A stretch of 64,000 nt of DNA from the NCBI RefSeq assembly GCF_000020785.1, contig NC_011126.1, forward strand, positions 1,302,001 to 1,366,000, written 5' to 3'. Shown one piece after another: positions 26,328 to 35,551 of the stretch (positions within the stretch are counted from its first letter, which is position 1; every line of letters begins with the position of its first letter). A program made the position numbers and the translations under genes. This DNA comes from Hydrogenobaculum sp. Y04AAS1 (GTDB lineage Bacteria > Aquificota > Aquificia > Aquificales > Aquificaceae). The notes under the pieces were generated by a model that was not told the origin of the DNA, ran no database searches, and saw only the letters and a program-made list of their open reading frames with translations.

Positions 26328-27568
26328 ATTAAATCTTTAAAGAAATTCATAATCTTTTGCAAAAGGCTGGTGTTTCTTGATTGGATCTGCCTTTGTGTGG
26401 GCCTTTGCGGTGCTGTATAGCTTATATCTTTCATATTTTGAGCTAGCTTTATTATACCGCATACACACGCGTAAGAAGGATCTTGTAGTTTTTCTTTTAG
26501 GCCAGTTATATTCAGAGGATATCCTATTCTTACCGCCATATCAAGATAGTGCTCTGTAAAATCCTTTATACCATTTAGCTTTGCTGTACCCCCTGTTATG
26601 ACAGCACCTGCATTTATATTCTCAAGCTTTATGCTTGAGCTGTTTATTTTTTCTACTATTTTATCCATCAACTCTTCTAACCTTATTTGTATAACTTCTG
26701 CTAACTGTTTTCTTGGGACCATCGCCTCTTTATCTTCTCCGCGCGGTTTTATCTTTACCTTTTCTATCTCATCCACAAGCTCTATAAAAGCTACACCGCT
26801 TTCTAGTTTTATACGTTCAGCTTCTTCTGTAGATATTTTAAGAAAATGAGCCAAATCCCTTGTAATGTTGTATCCTCCGATAGGTACTGTACCTGATACC
26901 GCCGGTTGACCGTTGTGGTATAAAACAAAGTTTGTTACAGAATGCCCTATATCTATAAGTAAGACACCCTCTAACTTTTCCTCTTCTGTAAGAGAAGATT
27001 CTGCAGATGCTAACCCAGCGAATACTTTACCAAAAAGTTTATACCCAGCAACGCTTACAGTTCTTTCTACGTTTCTTAAAAGCGATACACCTGCTTTTAT
27101 AATATGCACATCACATTCTAATCTAGAACCGGCAAGGCCTATTGGATCTAATATACCCTCTTGATCATCTAGTATAAAATTTCTTGGTATTGTATGTAAT
27201 ATATCGTAAGATTCTTCTTTGGCTTTTGCCACAGCCCTTTCTAAAAGCCTCTCAACTATTTGTTCATCTACATCAGAAGGCTGCGGTGATATGCTTATGG
27301 TATCTTTCTCGTTTTGACTTTTAATATGCACTCCCGATATCGATATAAAAACACCATCTATCCTATGCCCCGACATCTCTTCCGCTTCTTTTAAGGCTTT
27401 TTGTATAGCTTTTGAAGCAGAATCAAGCTTTGTTACAGAACCTTTGTCTATACCCTGAGATTTAGCCTCGCCTATCCCCACTATATGCGTATCTCCGTAG
27501 TTGTCTATCTCCGCCACCAGAGCTACTACTTTGCTTGTACCTATATCTAACCCAACTATAGATTTCAC
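26324..27568 (-). CDS. ftsA: Cell division protein FtsA
   Basis: Actin-like ATPase that tethers FtsZ to the membrane. It has 414 residues. The N-terminal phosphate motif is VGLDIGTSKVVALV, followed by the FtsA-specific 1C domain. The second ATPase block is LLIDIGHSVTNFVLY, the adenosine motif is GAVITGGTAKLNGI, and a C-terminal amphipathic helix is present (LLQKIMNFFKDLI). No ftsZ or ftsQ lies beside it in the window. The next gene downstream is the thioredoxin-like protein. Confidence 0.95.
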   Translation of the reverse strand: MKSIVGLDIGTSKVVALVAEIDNYGDTHIVGIGEAKSQGIDKGSVTKLDSASKAIQKALKEAEEMSGHRIDGVFISISGVHIKSQNEKDTISISPQPSDVDEQIVERLLERAVAKAKEESYDILHTIPRNFILDDQEGILDPIGLAGSRLECDVHIIKAGVSLLRNVERTVSVAGYKLFGKVFAGLASAESSLTEEEKLEGVLLIDIGHSVTNFVLYHNGQPAVSGTVPIGGYNITRDLAHFLKISTEEAERIKLESGVAFIELVDEIEKVKIKPRGEDKEAMVPRKQLAEVIQIRLEELMDKIVEKINSSSIKLENINAGAVITGGTAKLNGIKDFTEHYLDMAVRIGYPLNITGLKEKLQDPSYACVCGIIKLAQNMKDISYTAPQRPTQRQIQSRNTSLLQKIMNFFKDLI

Positions 27569-27644
27569 GTTTTTATCCTCTTAAATATTTTTCTTTCCAT
27601 ATCAAATATTATATAAAAAAAATTGTAATTTGTAAAACATTTTC

Positions 27645-28928
27645 TCATTCTTCTTCAAGTCTTATTAAAATAGGTTTTTCTTTTACCACAGAAAGTTCTT
27701 CTATATCGTTTAAAGCTGTTTTTATATCTTTTTCATATGCTTTGTGAGTCAGTATTACAAGTGGGACTACCAAGCTGTTTTCTTTTTTTGCCACTTTGCA
27801 CACCATCTCCTTTTGCAACACAGATGCTATGCTTATGCCGTATTTTGCAAATACGTTTGCAATAGATGCCAACACACCTATTTTGTCTTCCACTTCAAAC
27901 CTAATATAGTATCTTGTGTTAAAATTTTTGTTTAGTTTAAGGCTTTTATCGGTATTAAAAGCTTGAAAACGTTTTTCTGTATTTTTTGCTATATCTATGA
28001 TATCTGATACTACTGCAGAAGCTGTTGGCTTTGAGCCGGCACCTTTTCCATACAGCATGCTTTTACCTACAAAATCACCATCTATTAAGATTGCATTGTA
28101 TACACCGGATACTTTGGCCAGTTGCTCTTGATGGTTTATAAAAGTTGGATGCACCCTTACCTCAAGCTCACCGTCTATAGCTTTTGCAATAGCCAAAAGT
28201 TTTATAGCATATCCCAGCTCTTTACCGAGCTCCACATCAAGAAGATCTATGTTTGATATGCCCTCTATGTATATATCGTTAAAGTCTATATAACCACCGT
28301 AGGCAATAGAGCTAAGGATCGCTATCTTGTGAGCTGCATCTATACCTTCTATATCGAAGGTCGGGTCTTGTTCTGCATACCCTAGCGTTTTAGCTTCCTT
28401 GAGGGCTTCTTCAAAGCTTTTACCCCAGTCTAGCATGCTTGTTAAAATGTAGTTTGTAGTGCCGTTTAATATACCGTGTATATAATTTATTTTGTTAGCC
28501 ACTAAGCCTTCTTTTAAAGCTTTTATAATAGGTATTCCCCCACCAACAGATGCTTCAAATTCTATGCTTACGTTGTGCTCTTTGGCTTTTTCAAAGATTT
28601 CTTTTCCATGTATAGCTATAAGATGTTTGTTGGCGCTTACAACGTGTTTTTTATTCTCTATGGCTTTTTCTATAAGCTCTTTTGCAAAGCCAACCCCACC
28701 TATTAATTCTACGACTATGTCTGACCTATCCAAAAGCTCTTTCAACGAGCTTACTTTTAAAGAATCATCTATATTGAAAGGTCTTTCCCTTTGCCAATCT
28801 TTATCTAAAATAGCGCTTAACTCAAGTTCCAAGCCTGTTTTTTCTTTGATGAGATTTTTATGGGTGATAAGAAGTTCTGCAACACCGGTACCAACGGTAC
28901 CATAACCTGCTATACCTACTCTATACAT
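27645..28928 (-). CDS. hom: Homoserine dehydrogenase
   Basis: NAD(P)H-dependent reduction of aspartate semialdehyde to homoserine, for threonine and methionine synthesis. It has 427 residues. The Rossmann motif is GIAGYGTVGTGVAELL. The catalytic region is LNGTTNYILTSML and YAEQDPTFDIEGIDAAHKIAIL. A C-terminal ACT domain (YYIRFEVEDKIGVLASIANV) suggests threonine feedback. It is monocistronic and divergent from ispE. Confidence 0.96.
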   Translation of the reverse strand: MYRVGIAGYGTVGTGVAELLITHKNLIKEKTGLELELSAILDKDWQRERPFNIDDSLKVSSLKELLDRSDIVVELIGGVGFAKELIEKAIENKKHVVSANKHLIAIHGKEIFEKAKEHNVSIEFEASVGGGIPIIKALKEGLVANKINYIHGILNGTTNYILTSMLDWGKSFEEALKEAKTLGYAEQDPTFDIEGIDAAHKIAILSSIAYGGYIDFNDIYIEGISNIDLLDVELGKELGYAIKLLAIAKAIDGELEVRVHPTFINHQEQLAKVSGVYNAILIDGDFVGKSMLYGKGAGSKPTASAVVSDIIDIAKNTEKRFQAFNTDKSLKLNKNFNTRYYIRFEVEDKIGVLASIANVFAKYGISIASVLQKEMVCKVAKKENSLVVPLVILTHKAYEKDIKTALNDIEELSVVKEKPILIRLEEE

Positions 28929-28981
28929 ACATACATTATATCATGTAAAATTTTTAATTTTAGATTATAATATTTATAAGG

Positions 28982-29836
28982 ATGAATAAAAAAAATAATC
29001 TGCTTGTTTTAGAAGATGGTGTAAAGGTTATTTTAGCGCCAGCAAAGGTAAATTTTGGACTTTGGATAAAAGGCAAGAGGCCAGATGGCTATCACGATAT
29101 ATTTAGCATAATCCACACGATAGATTTGTACGATAGAATATACATAGAGCTCCATTACACTCTAGAAGTGCTTAGTGTTGGCCCTTTTTCTAAAAATCTA
29201 AAAGACAACATAGTCTATGAAGGAGTTTTAGCATTTTCAAGACTAACTGGTAAAAATTTTGATTATAAAATAGTAATTGAAAAAAATATACCTGTGGGTG
29301 CTGGTTTAGGTGGTGCTAGTTCCGATTTGGCAGCTGTGATAAGCTATTTAAACGAAGAGCTTGAAAACCCTATGAAAGAACAGGAGCTTACAGATTTTCT
29401 ATCTTCTTTTAGCAAGGATGCGCCATTTTTCTTAAAAGGTGGATGCGCTTTGGTCTACGGCACCGGTGACCAAGTAAAAGTTTTAGAGCCTATTTCCAGA
29501 GAAATAACAGTAGTATATCCGAATATAGAAGCTTCTACTTCTAAAGTTTACGGTGCTTTTACAAAACAAACTGAAGAAGTTTTGTTGTTGGAAGATATTT
29601 TAAGGCTTTTAGAAGAAAACGATATAGAAAATATTATCGAAAATCACTTACAAGAAACCGCTATTGAAATATACAAAGAAATAGGAGAACTCATAAGATT
29701 TTTGGAAAGCGTCGGATACAAGCCGTATATGTCTGGGAGCGGTTCAAGCGTTTATGTGTTTGGTAAGCTAAGCGATAAGATTAAAATGGCTTTAGAGTCG
29801 AGGGGTTGGTACGTATACGAATGCAAAACCATATAA
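28982..29836 (+). CDS. ispE: 4-diphosphocytidyl-2-C-methyl-D-erythritol kinase
   Basis: GHMP kinase of the MEP isoprenoid pathway, 284 residues. The N-terminal substrate motif is APAKVNFGLWIKGKRPDGYH, the ATP loop is PVGAGLGGASSDLAAV, and the C-terminal GHMP motif is MSGSGSSVYVFG. It overlaps the phoH-like gene by 16 bases and starts a three-gene operon ispE-phoH-ybeY. Confidence 0.96.
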   Translation: MNKKNNLLVLEDGVKVILAPAKVNFGLWIKGKRPDGYHDIFSIIHTIDLYDRIYIELHYTLEVLSVGPFSKNLKDNIVYEGVLAFSRLTGKNFDYKIVIEKNIPVGAGLGGASSDLAAVISYLNEELENPMKEQELTDFLSSFSKDAPFFLKGGCALVYGTGDQVKVLEPISREITVVYPNIEASTSKVYGAFTKQTEEVLLLEDILRLLEENDIENIIENHLQETAIEIYKEIGELIRFLESVGYKPYMSGSGSSVYVFGKLSDKIKMALESRGWYVYECKTI

Positions 29837-30819
29837 TAGAAGAAATATTTGATATAGGGGATATAGACGAAAGATTTTATGCCATAGTAGGAAGGGCAGA
29901 TGAAAACCTTAAAAAGTTTGTGGAGCTTTTTGAAATAAAGATAGTGGCAAGAGGCCAAGAACTACATATAAAAGGTGAACCTTCGAAGGTTGAAAACTTT
30001 ATAGAGTTTCTAAACTATATAACAAAAGAGTATGCCAAATCCCCTCTATCTTCTAAAGATGTTCTAAATATGGCTATATCTTACACTCATAAAGAAGAAG
30101 ACGAAGATGAAAAAGAATCCAAAGAAGAATATGAGACAATACTGATTACACATCGCAAAAAGGCCATAACTCCAAAGACGAGAAATCAATATTTGTATGT
30201 AAACTCCATAAAACAAAACGATATTGTATTTGGGATAGGTCCTGCTGGTACTGGTAAAACTTATCTTGCCATGGCGATGGCTGTATCCTATCTAAAAGCC
30301 CAAAAGATAAACAAAATAATTCTTACAAGACCAGCCGTAGAAGCCGGAGAAAAGCTTGGGTTTTTGCCAGGGTCAATAGCTGAAAAGGTAGACCCTTATC
30401 TTAGACCTCTTTACGATGCCCTTTTTGATATGATAGATTACGAGAAATCTGCTTATTTGTTGGAAAAGAATGTCATAGAGATTGCACCTCTTGCTTTTAT
30501 GAGGGGTAGAACCCTAAATGATGCTTTTATAATACTTGATGAAGCCCAGAACTCCACAAAAGAGCAGATGAAGATGTTTCTTACAAGGATTGGCTTTGGG
30601 TCAAAAGTTGTGATAACCGGAGATATGACGCAGGTGGATTTGCCAAAGAAGGAACAATCGGGGCTAAAAGAAGCAATTCATGTGCTTAAGAATATAAAGG
30701 GTATAGATTTTGTGTTTTTTGATGAGAAAGATGTGGTAAGACACCCTATAGTCCAAAAAATTGTCAAAGCCTATGAAGTTTATGAACAAAATCAATCTAA
30801 AGACCTACAAGAAGCTTGA
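29821..30819 (+). CDS. PhoH-like ATPase (YbeZ type)
   Basis: Cytoplasmic ATPase linked to RNA metabolism and ribosome maturation; its usual partner is YbeY, encoded next. It has 332 residues from ATG 29821 (MQNHIIEEIFD), with an alternative in-frame start at 29806. An N-terminal KH-like region precedes the ATPase. Walker A is GPAGTGKTYLA and Walker B is AFIILDEAQN. It overlaps ispE and ybeY. Confidence 0.93.
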   Translation: MQNHIIEEIFDIGDIDERFYAIVGRADENLKKFVELFEIKIVARGQELHIKGEPSKVENFIEFLNYITKEYAKSPLSSKDVLNMAISYTHKEEDEDEKESKEEYETILITHRKKAITPKTRNQYLYVNSIKQNDIVFGIGPAGTGKTYLAMAMAVSYLKAQKINKIILTRPAVEAGEKLGFLPGSIAEKVDPYLRPLYDALFDMIDYEKSAYLLEKNVIEIAPLAFMRGRTLNDAFIILDEAQNSTKEQMKMFLTRIGFGSKVVITGDMTQVDLPKKEQSGLKEAIHVLKNIKGIDFVFFDEKDVVRHPIVQKIVKAYEVYEQNQSKDLQEA

Positions 30820-31216
30820 AATACCAAAAGAGTTAAAATATCTTTTGAAAAAAAGAGCAAGCTATACGCTAAAGTTTTTTGGTTTTAAAAACTCAATGCT
30901 GGACATTTATATTACAAATGATGAAGAGATAAAGCATTTAAACTCTGCTTATAGGCAAAAAGATAAGCCCACAGATGTTTTGTCTTTTAATATAAATGAA
31001 AATGTCGGAAATGTTTATTACCTTGGTGAAATAGTAATATCTTACGATACCGCTTTAAAACAAGCTATAGAGTACGGTGTTTCTTTGGATCAAGAGCTAA
31101 CAAGGCTTCTTGTGCATGGTATTGTACATTTGATGGGACACGATCATGAAACTTCTTTAGAAGATGAAAAAATATTCTTTGAAAAACAAGAGAGTGCTTT
31201 AGCTATGTTTAATTAA
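30782..31216 (+). CDS. ybeY: Endoribonuclease YbeY
   Basis: Zinc-dependent RNase for 16S rRNA 3' maturation and ribosome quality control. It has 144 residues from ATG 30782 (MNKINLKTYKK); an upstream in-frame start at 30761 is possible but extends beyond the family N terminus. The metal motif is HGIVHLMGHDH. The conserved TDVLSF block is present (KPTDVLSFNI). It overlaps the 3' end of the phoH-like gene by 38 bases. Confidence 0.95.
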   Translation: MNKINLKTYKKLEIPKELKYLLKKRASYTLKFFGFKNSMLDIYITNDEEIKHLNSAYRQKDKPTDVLSFNINENVGNVYYLGEIVISYDTALKQAIEYGVSLDQELTRLLVHGIVHLMGHDHETSLEDEKIFFEKQESALAMFN

Positions 31217-31255
31217 ATCGCATTTTCTGAACTAAGGAATAATTAATCGGAATAA

Positions 31256-32410
31256 TTAATCTTTTGAAAAAGCTTTTATCTCATCAAGGGCTTTTTGAAT
31301 GTCTTTGTTTTCTGTTTCCCATATGAAAACCCCGTATTTGTGAAATATCCATTTGGCGCGGTTGCTTTTTGGATGGTTTGTGGCTATAACAAAGTCTGAT
31401 TTTACTTGAGCTATATCTGTGGCGGTTATGTCTTCTTTTTTTTCTTTATCGTCTTTAGCTTTTAATACAAAGGTTAATACAAAATTATCGTAAATATGTA
31501 TCATATCTACATTTTGAAAATCTGAAACGGCGTTATCTTTTGTTAAAACGGCTATCCTTGAACTTTCCGGACCATCCTCCGGCTCGTAGTGAATAAAAAC
31601 CATCTCCGTTTGGGGAAAAGCCCTTGATATTGCCTCTTCTATGCTATCGACAACGGTGTGGGATTGGTTGAAGTTGTGAGATTTGATTGAAATAGCAGCA
31701 TCTATAAATATCTTATCACCAGATTTTCTCACCAAAAGCCTTTTGACGGATTTTACCCTTGGATCTTGCAGTATTATGTCTTTTATATGTTCTATCATTT
31801 TTGAATCCACCGAAGCATCCAATATTACAAAGATTTGCTCTTTCAATATATGAAAACCTGTATAGATTATAATAAGTATTATAACGCTTGCAAATACCTT
31901 ATCCAAGTTTATATTAAACTCCAGCGATAAAAAGTTTAACGTTATAACAAAAGATCCAAACCCATCCACCAACATATGCTCGCTATCTGCCATTAAAGCT
32001 GGGGAGTTGTGCTTCTTGGCGGCTATTCTTTCTAATACTGAAAAGCCAAAGGTTATAACCATTGATATGATACCTACACCTAAGCCCCATGATATATATT
32101 GTCTATCTATTTTATAGTGACCAAAGAGCACATCCATAAACATATCATAGGCGGCGAAAAATAGAAAAAACGATATAAACATTGCACCTATATTTTCCAG
32201 TTTGTAAAGTCCATAGGGAAACTTCTCATGCTTTTTTTCAGACATGTATATAGAAATAAAGCCTATGAAAGAAGCTAAGCTATCCGATAAAGAGTGTATA
32301 CCTTCTGCTTTAAGTGCTACGCTTTTAGACAAAAAACCCACTCCCAGCTTTATAATAGCCAGTAGTAGCATCAAAAAGATTGATATTATACTCCAGTGAT
32401 ACTTTTTCAT
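31256..32410 (-). CDS. Cation diffusion facilitator with C-terminal NifX-like domain
   Basis: Membrane metal exporter fused to an extra soluble domain. It has 384 residues, longer than the usual CDF of about 300. Six membrane segments are expected in residues 5-190. The metal-site motifs are HSLSD (helix 2) and HMLVD (helix 5). The cytoplasmic CDF domain runs to about residue 280. The last hundred residues (from SSRIAVLTKDN onward) resemble the dinitrogenase Fe-Mo cofactor/NifX-like fold found fused to some prokaryotic CDFs. The metal cannot be assigned. Confidence 0.88.
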   Translation of the reverse strand: MKKYHWSIISIFLMLLLAIIKLGVGFLSKSVALKAEGIHSLSDSLASFIGFISIYMSEKKHEKFPYGLYKLENIGAMFISFFLFFAAYDMFMDVLFGHYKIDRQYISWGLGVGIISMVITFGFSVLERIAAKKHNSPALMADSEHMLVDGFGSFVITLNFLSLEFNINLDKVFASVIILIIIYTGFHILKEQIFVILDASVDSKMIEHIKDIILQDPRVKSVKRLLVRKSGDKIFIDAAISIKSHNFNQSHTVVDSIEEAISRAFPQTEMVFIHYEPEDGPESSRIAVLTKDNAVSDFQNVDMIHIYDNFVLTFVLKAKDDKEKKEDITATDIAQVKSDFVIATNHPKSNRAKWIFHKYGVFIWETENKDIQKALDEIKAFSKD

Positions 32411-32444
32411 CTATTTAATTTTACTAAATTTTTAAAAGCTTATC

Positions 32445-33383
32445 TTATCTATTAAATGGACACACTTTTCCTTGGTAAGAGTCCATCTTTTCAAGCTCTT
32501 GCTCTATTTTTTCCCTTACCTCTAACTTTCTTGAGAAAGTACAATAATCTGGGGCTATCAATCTGTCTGGTTCTACCTCGCCGGTTAGTCTGTGTATGAC
32601 CATCGTCTGTGGAAGTATCTCTATTATCCTGGCGGCTCTATATGCATACTCTTCTAATGTTAAAAGCTTGAAAGGGTTCTCCAGATAGTCTTTTGCCATT
32701 TTTGTATTTTTGATGATGTGAAGTGGATGTATTTTGACACCATTTACGTTTAAAGCGACTATTAGCTTTGCGGTTTCTAAGTTGTCTTCCAAGTCTTCTT
32801 GGGGGAAACCCACTATAAGGTGAGCGCATATGTTTATACCTTTGTATTTCCTTGTTCTTAAAACAGCATCTACAAAATCAGATGCTCCATGGGCTCTATT
32901 TATCCACCTTAACGTACTAAAGTGAGAGCTTTGAAGGCCATATTCTATCCATACATCCAATTTGTCTGTATAGGTTTGTATAAGCTCCAATACGTCTTCT
33001 GGTACGCAATCTGGTCTTGTGCCAATATCTATACCCACAACGTTTTCAAACTCCAGCGCCACATCGTATACAGATTTTAGAAAATCTGAATCTCCGTATG
33101 TGTTTGAATAAGACTGGTAGTATATGTAAAAATATATGTTATCACCGTATCTTCTTTTGGCTTGGGCTATGCCTGAAGATATTTGCTCTCTTAAATCCAT
33201 CAAAGGTGATATGTGGGCTGGCCTTGTGCCAGTAAGACAATAGGTACATCCACCAGTGGCTTTTGTGCCGTCTATGTTTGGACATGTAAAGGGAAGGGCT
33301 ACCGTTATCTTTTGCACCCTTCTTCCATACTTTTGCTTAAGATAATCTTTTAACGTGTAAATCCTTGATGATGTCGCTAACAT
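32445..33383 (-). CDS. Radical SAM protein, YhcC/TIGR01212 family
   Basis: Radical SAM protein of 312 residues. The cluster cysteines lie in FTCPNIDGTKATGGCTYC, the spacing being wider than classic CxxxCxxC as in the YhcC branch. WIEYGLQSSH, LIVGFPQE and IHPLHIIKNT are family blocks. A C-terminal Cys (KVCPFNR) is present. The function of the family is not settled. It lies alone between the CDF gene and the sugar cluster, all on the minus strand. Confidence 0.9.
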   Translation of the reverse strand: MLATSSRIYTLKDYLKQKYGRRVQKITVALPFTCPNIDGTKATGGCTYCLTGTRPAHISPLMDLREQISSGIAQAKRRYGDNIYFYIYYQSYSNTYGDSDFLKSVYDVALEFENVVGIDIGTRPDCVPEDVLELIQTYTDKLDVWIEYGLQSSHFSTLRWINRAHGASDFVDAVLRTRKYKGINICAHLIVGFPQEDLEDNLETAKLIVALNVNGVKIHPLHIIKNTKMAKDYLENPFKLLTLEEYAYRAARIIEILPQTMVIHRLTGEVEPDRLIAPDYCTFSRKLEVREKIEQELEKMDSYQGKVCPFNR

Positions 33384-33433
33384 AGGATAAAAATATATAT
33401 ATTTTTTCTATTTTTTCACTAATAAAAAACACA

Positions 33434-33712
33434 TTATTGCTGGTTTTTACGATAATAATCTTTAATTTTATAAAAGCCCAATACAAGAAGACAAAACAAA
33501 CTAAAAGCGTTTGCAAAAATAAGAGCCAGCGAGTTTTGTATAATCCCGTACAAAAGCCACAAGCTTATACCAATCGTCATTATAATTAAGAAAAGACCAG
33601 ATAACCCTTCGGCACTATTTTGTTTTATCACAGAATAAATTTGGGGAATATAACCAGATGTAGTAAGCACCCCCGCCACAAGACCTATTAGCTCTACAAA
33701 ATTTTCTTTCAT
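33434..33712 (-). CDS. SemiSWEET sugar transporter (PQ-loop/MtN3 repeat)
   Basis: A 92-residue protein with three membrane helices, one MtN3/PQ-loop repeat. The PQ motif is in TTSGYIPQIYSVIKQNSAEGLS, and a Trp-containing second helix (GISLWLLYGIIQNS) follows. These proteins act as dimers and move sugars down a gradient. It overlaps the glycosyltransferase gene by four bases, with a ROK kinase next, so a sugar role fits. Confidence 0.93.
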   Translation of the reverse strand: MKENFVELIGLVAGVLTTSGYIPQIYSVIKQNSAEGLSGLFLIIMTIGISLWLLYGIIQNSLALIFANAFSLFCLLVLGFYKIKDYYRKNQQ

Positions 33713-34614
33713 AAAAGCTTTTGAAACTCTTTTATTACATCTTTATAATCTATATTTAAACAAGGCACATCGTCTTCGCCTCTTTTGCAGGTTTTAGACC
33801 CGCAGTATTGACATTCAAGATTAAGACTTACATAATGCTGTAAAGGGCTTACTTTCCATATGGGGTATGCTCCCAAAAGCACCAAAGAAGGCACATTCAA
33901 AAACGTAGCAAGATGATAGCTAAATGTCTCACAAGAAACAAGCGCTTTTGCATCTTTTAAAATGCTTGCGTAAGTATGTATATCTGTAGATATGTATGTG
34001 GCAAAATCAAGCTTTTTTGTGATATAAAACGCTTCAGATTTTGGATAAGCAAACACCACATCGTAGCCTTTAGCATGTATAAACTTTGCCACTTCGTTAA
34101 ATATATCTATACTTGGGACTTTTGTGGGTACAGGTGCTGTAGGAGATATTACTACATAGGTTTTACCCTTTAGAGGGTTTTCTTTGAAAATCCAAAAATA
34201 AGGCTCTACATCAACCTCTTTACCAAAAACAGGGCTTAGTATCTGAAGGGTATTTTTTATCTCATTATCTTTTGGACTAAAAGGAGTGAGTTTGTTGTAT
34301 ATAAAAGATAGAAACTTTTCTTTTTCTTTTTTATACAAAGCTACTTTGTATTTGGCTTTTAAGAGAAAACTATAAATATAAGAAATACCTTTAAAGGAAG
34401 TATCTACTAAAAAATCGTAAGAGCCTTCAAAAGAGCCAAATTTATCATCCATAAAATCTATGTAAGGGTTTTTTTCAAAAAGCTCTAAACCTTGTTTTGT
34501 GGTAAAAACCTCTACGATTGCATCTTTTTGGTGGGTTTTTATAGCTTTAAATAGCAAAGCGTTGTAAAGAAGATCCCCATAACCCCTATGAAGGGATAAA
34601 ACCAAAACCCTCAT
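33709..34614 (-). CDS. Glycosyltransferase family 9 (heptosyltransferase-like)
   Basis: Predicted transferase adding a heptose or similar sugar to lipopolysaccharide core. It has 301 residues. The GT9 shape is visible: N-terminal LSLHRGYGDLLYNALLFKAIK, central YVVISPTAPVPTKVPSIDIFNEVA, and the C-terminal donor-binding block ALVSCETFSYHLATFLNVPSLVLLG. A C-terminal Cys cluster (CQYCGSKTCKRGEDDVPCL) occurs in many family members. Four-base overlaps with both neighbours place it in one operon. Confidence 0.88.
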   Translation of the reverse strand: MRVLVLSLHRGYGDLLYNALLFKAIKTHQKDAIVEVFTTKQGLELFEKNPYIDFMDDKFGSFEGSYDFLVDTSFKGISYIYSFLLKAKYKVALYKKEKEKFLSFIYNKLTPFSPKDNEIKNTLQILSPVFGKEVDVEPYFWIFKENPLKGKTYVVISPTAPVPTKVPSIDIFNEVAKFIHAKGYDVVFAYPKSEAFYITKKLDFATYISTDIHTYASILKDAKALVSCETFSYHLATFLNVPSLVLLGAYPIWKVSPLQHYVSLNLECQYCGSKTCKRGEDDVPCLNIDYKDVIKEFQKLL

Positions 34615-35474
34615 ATATGCTTCATAGCAAAAGCGTGAGCTCCCAGTATCCCAGCATCGTTTCCAAGCTCTGAAAGTGTGATATCTATATGCTCAACGCT
34701 TGGGTCTATAGATAGTGAAATAGCTTTATTTTTTATCTCTTCAAACAAAAAGCTAAAACCCATCATAACACCACCCCCAAGCACTATCTTACATGGATTT
34801 AACATATTTATCAAACTAGCAAGCCCATAAGACATATACAAAACAAACCTATCAAAAACCTTTTTTGCAACTTTTGAGTCTTTTTCACTAACCAAATCTT
34901 TTAAGCTTTTATTATAACCTAATTTTTTTAAATATCTCTCCAAAGAAAGCCCCCCAGCGTAAGCTTCAAAACAGCCCCTTTTACCGCAGGTGCATTTTAG
35001 CCCATTTGGTTTTAGTTTCATATGCCCTATCTCACCTAAGTTTGAATCACAGCCAAACCTAAGCTCTTTATCTATGATAAGCCCACCACCTATACCTGTA
35101 CCTACAAAAACACAAGCTCCGTTTTCTACATCTTTTAACCCGCCGTATATGTATTCTCCGTACGTGATAGCCCTAACGTCGTTTATTAGGATAGTCCTTT
35201 TTTTTAATCTATTTTGCACAAGCTCTACAAAATTTATATCTTTCCAGCCTAAGTTTGGTGCGTGTTTTAAAATACCTTTTTTCATATCCACTTGACCAGC
35301 TATTGCTATAGAAAGTGTATCTATATCCTTATAATGAGATATTATTTTTTCTAAAAGCCTCAAAAACTCTTCAAAATCTTTTGGTGTTTCAAAATCAAGC
35401 CTATTTTTTATACTACCATCTTCTACTATCCCAGATTTTATATGAGTAGCCCCTACATCTAAAGAGAGTATCAT
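34611..35474 (-). CDS. ROK-family sugar kinase (glucokinase-like)
   Basis: ATP-dependent hexose kinase of 287 residues. The N-terminal phosphate motif is LSLDVGATHIKSGIV. The substrate loop is GTGIGGGLIID with GEIGHMKL. The ROK zinc motif is CTCGKRGCFE, and the adenosine block is NPCKIVLGGGVM. Glucose is the usual substrate, but N-acetylmannosamine and others are possible. It is the first gene of the three-gene sugar operon. Confidence 0.92.
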   Translation of the reverse strand: MILSLDVGATHIKSGIVEDGSIKNRLDFETPKDFEEFLRLLEKIISHYKDIDTLSIAIAGQVDMKKGILKHAPNLGWKDINFVELVQNRLKKRTILINDVRAITYGEYIYGGLKDVENGACVFVGTGIGGGLIIDKELRFGCDSNLGEIGHMKLKPNGLKCTCGKRGCFEAYAGGLSLERYLKKLGYNKSLKDLVSEKDSKVAKKVFDRFVLYMSYGLASLINMLNPCKIVLGGGVMMGFSFLFEEIKNKAISLSIDPSVEHIDITLSELGNDAGILGAHAFAMKHI

Positions 35475-35551
35475 GTTATAGTCCCTACAGATATTATACC
35501 AAATACATGGAAAACTCTTAAAGCTAAAAGGTGTAACTTCCCAGCCTTACC

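Noticed and set aside
31236-31261. 13-bp perfect tandem duplication GGAATAATTAATC
   Set aside because: It is a single AT-rich duplication at the CDF gene end with no second locus, probably chance slippage.
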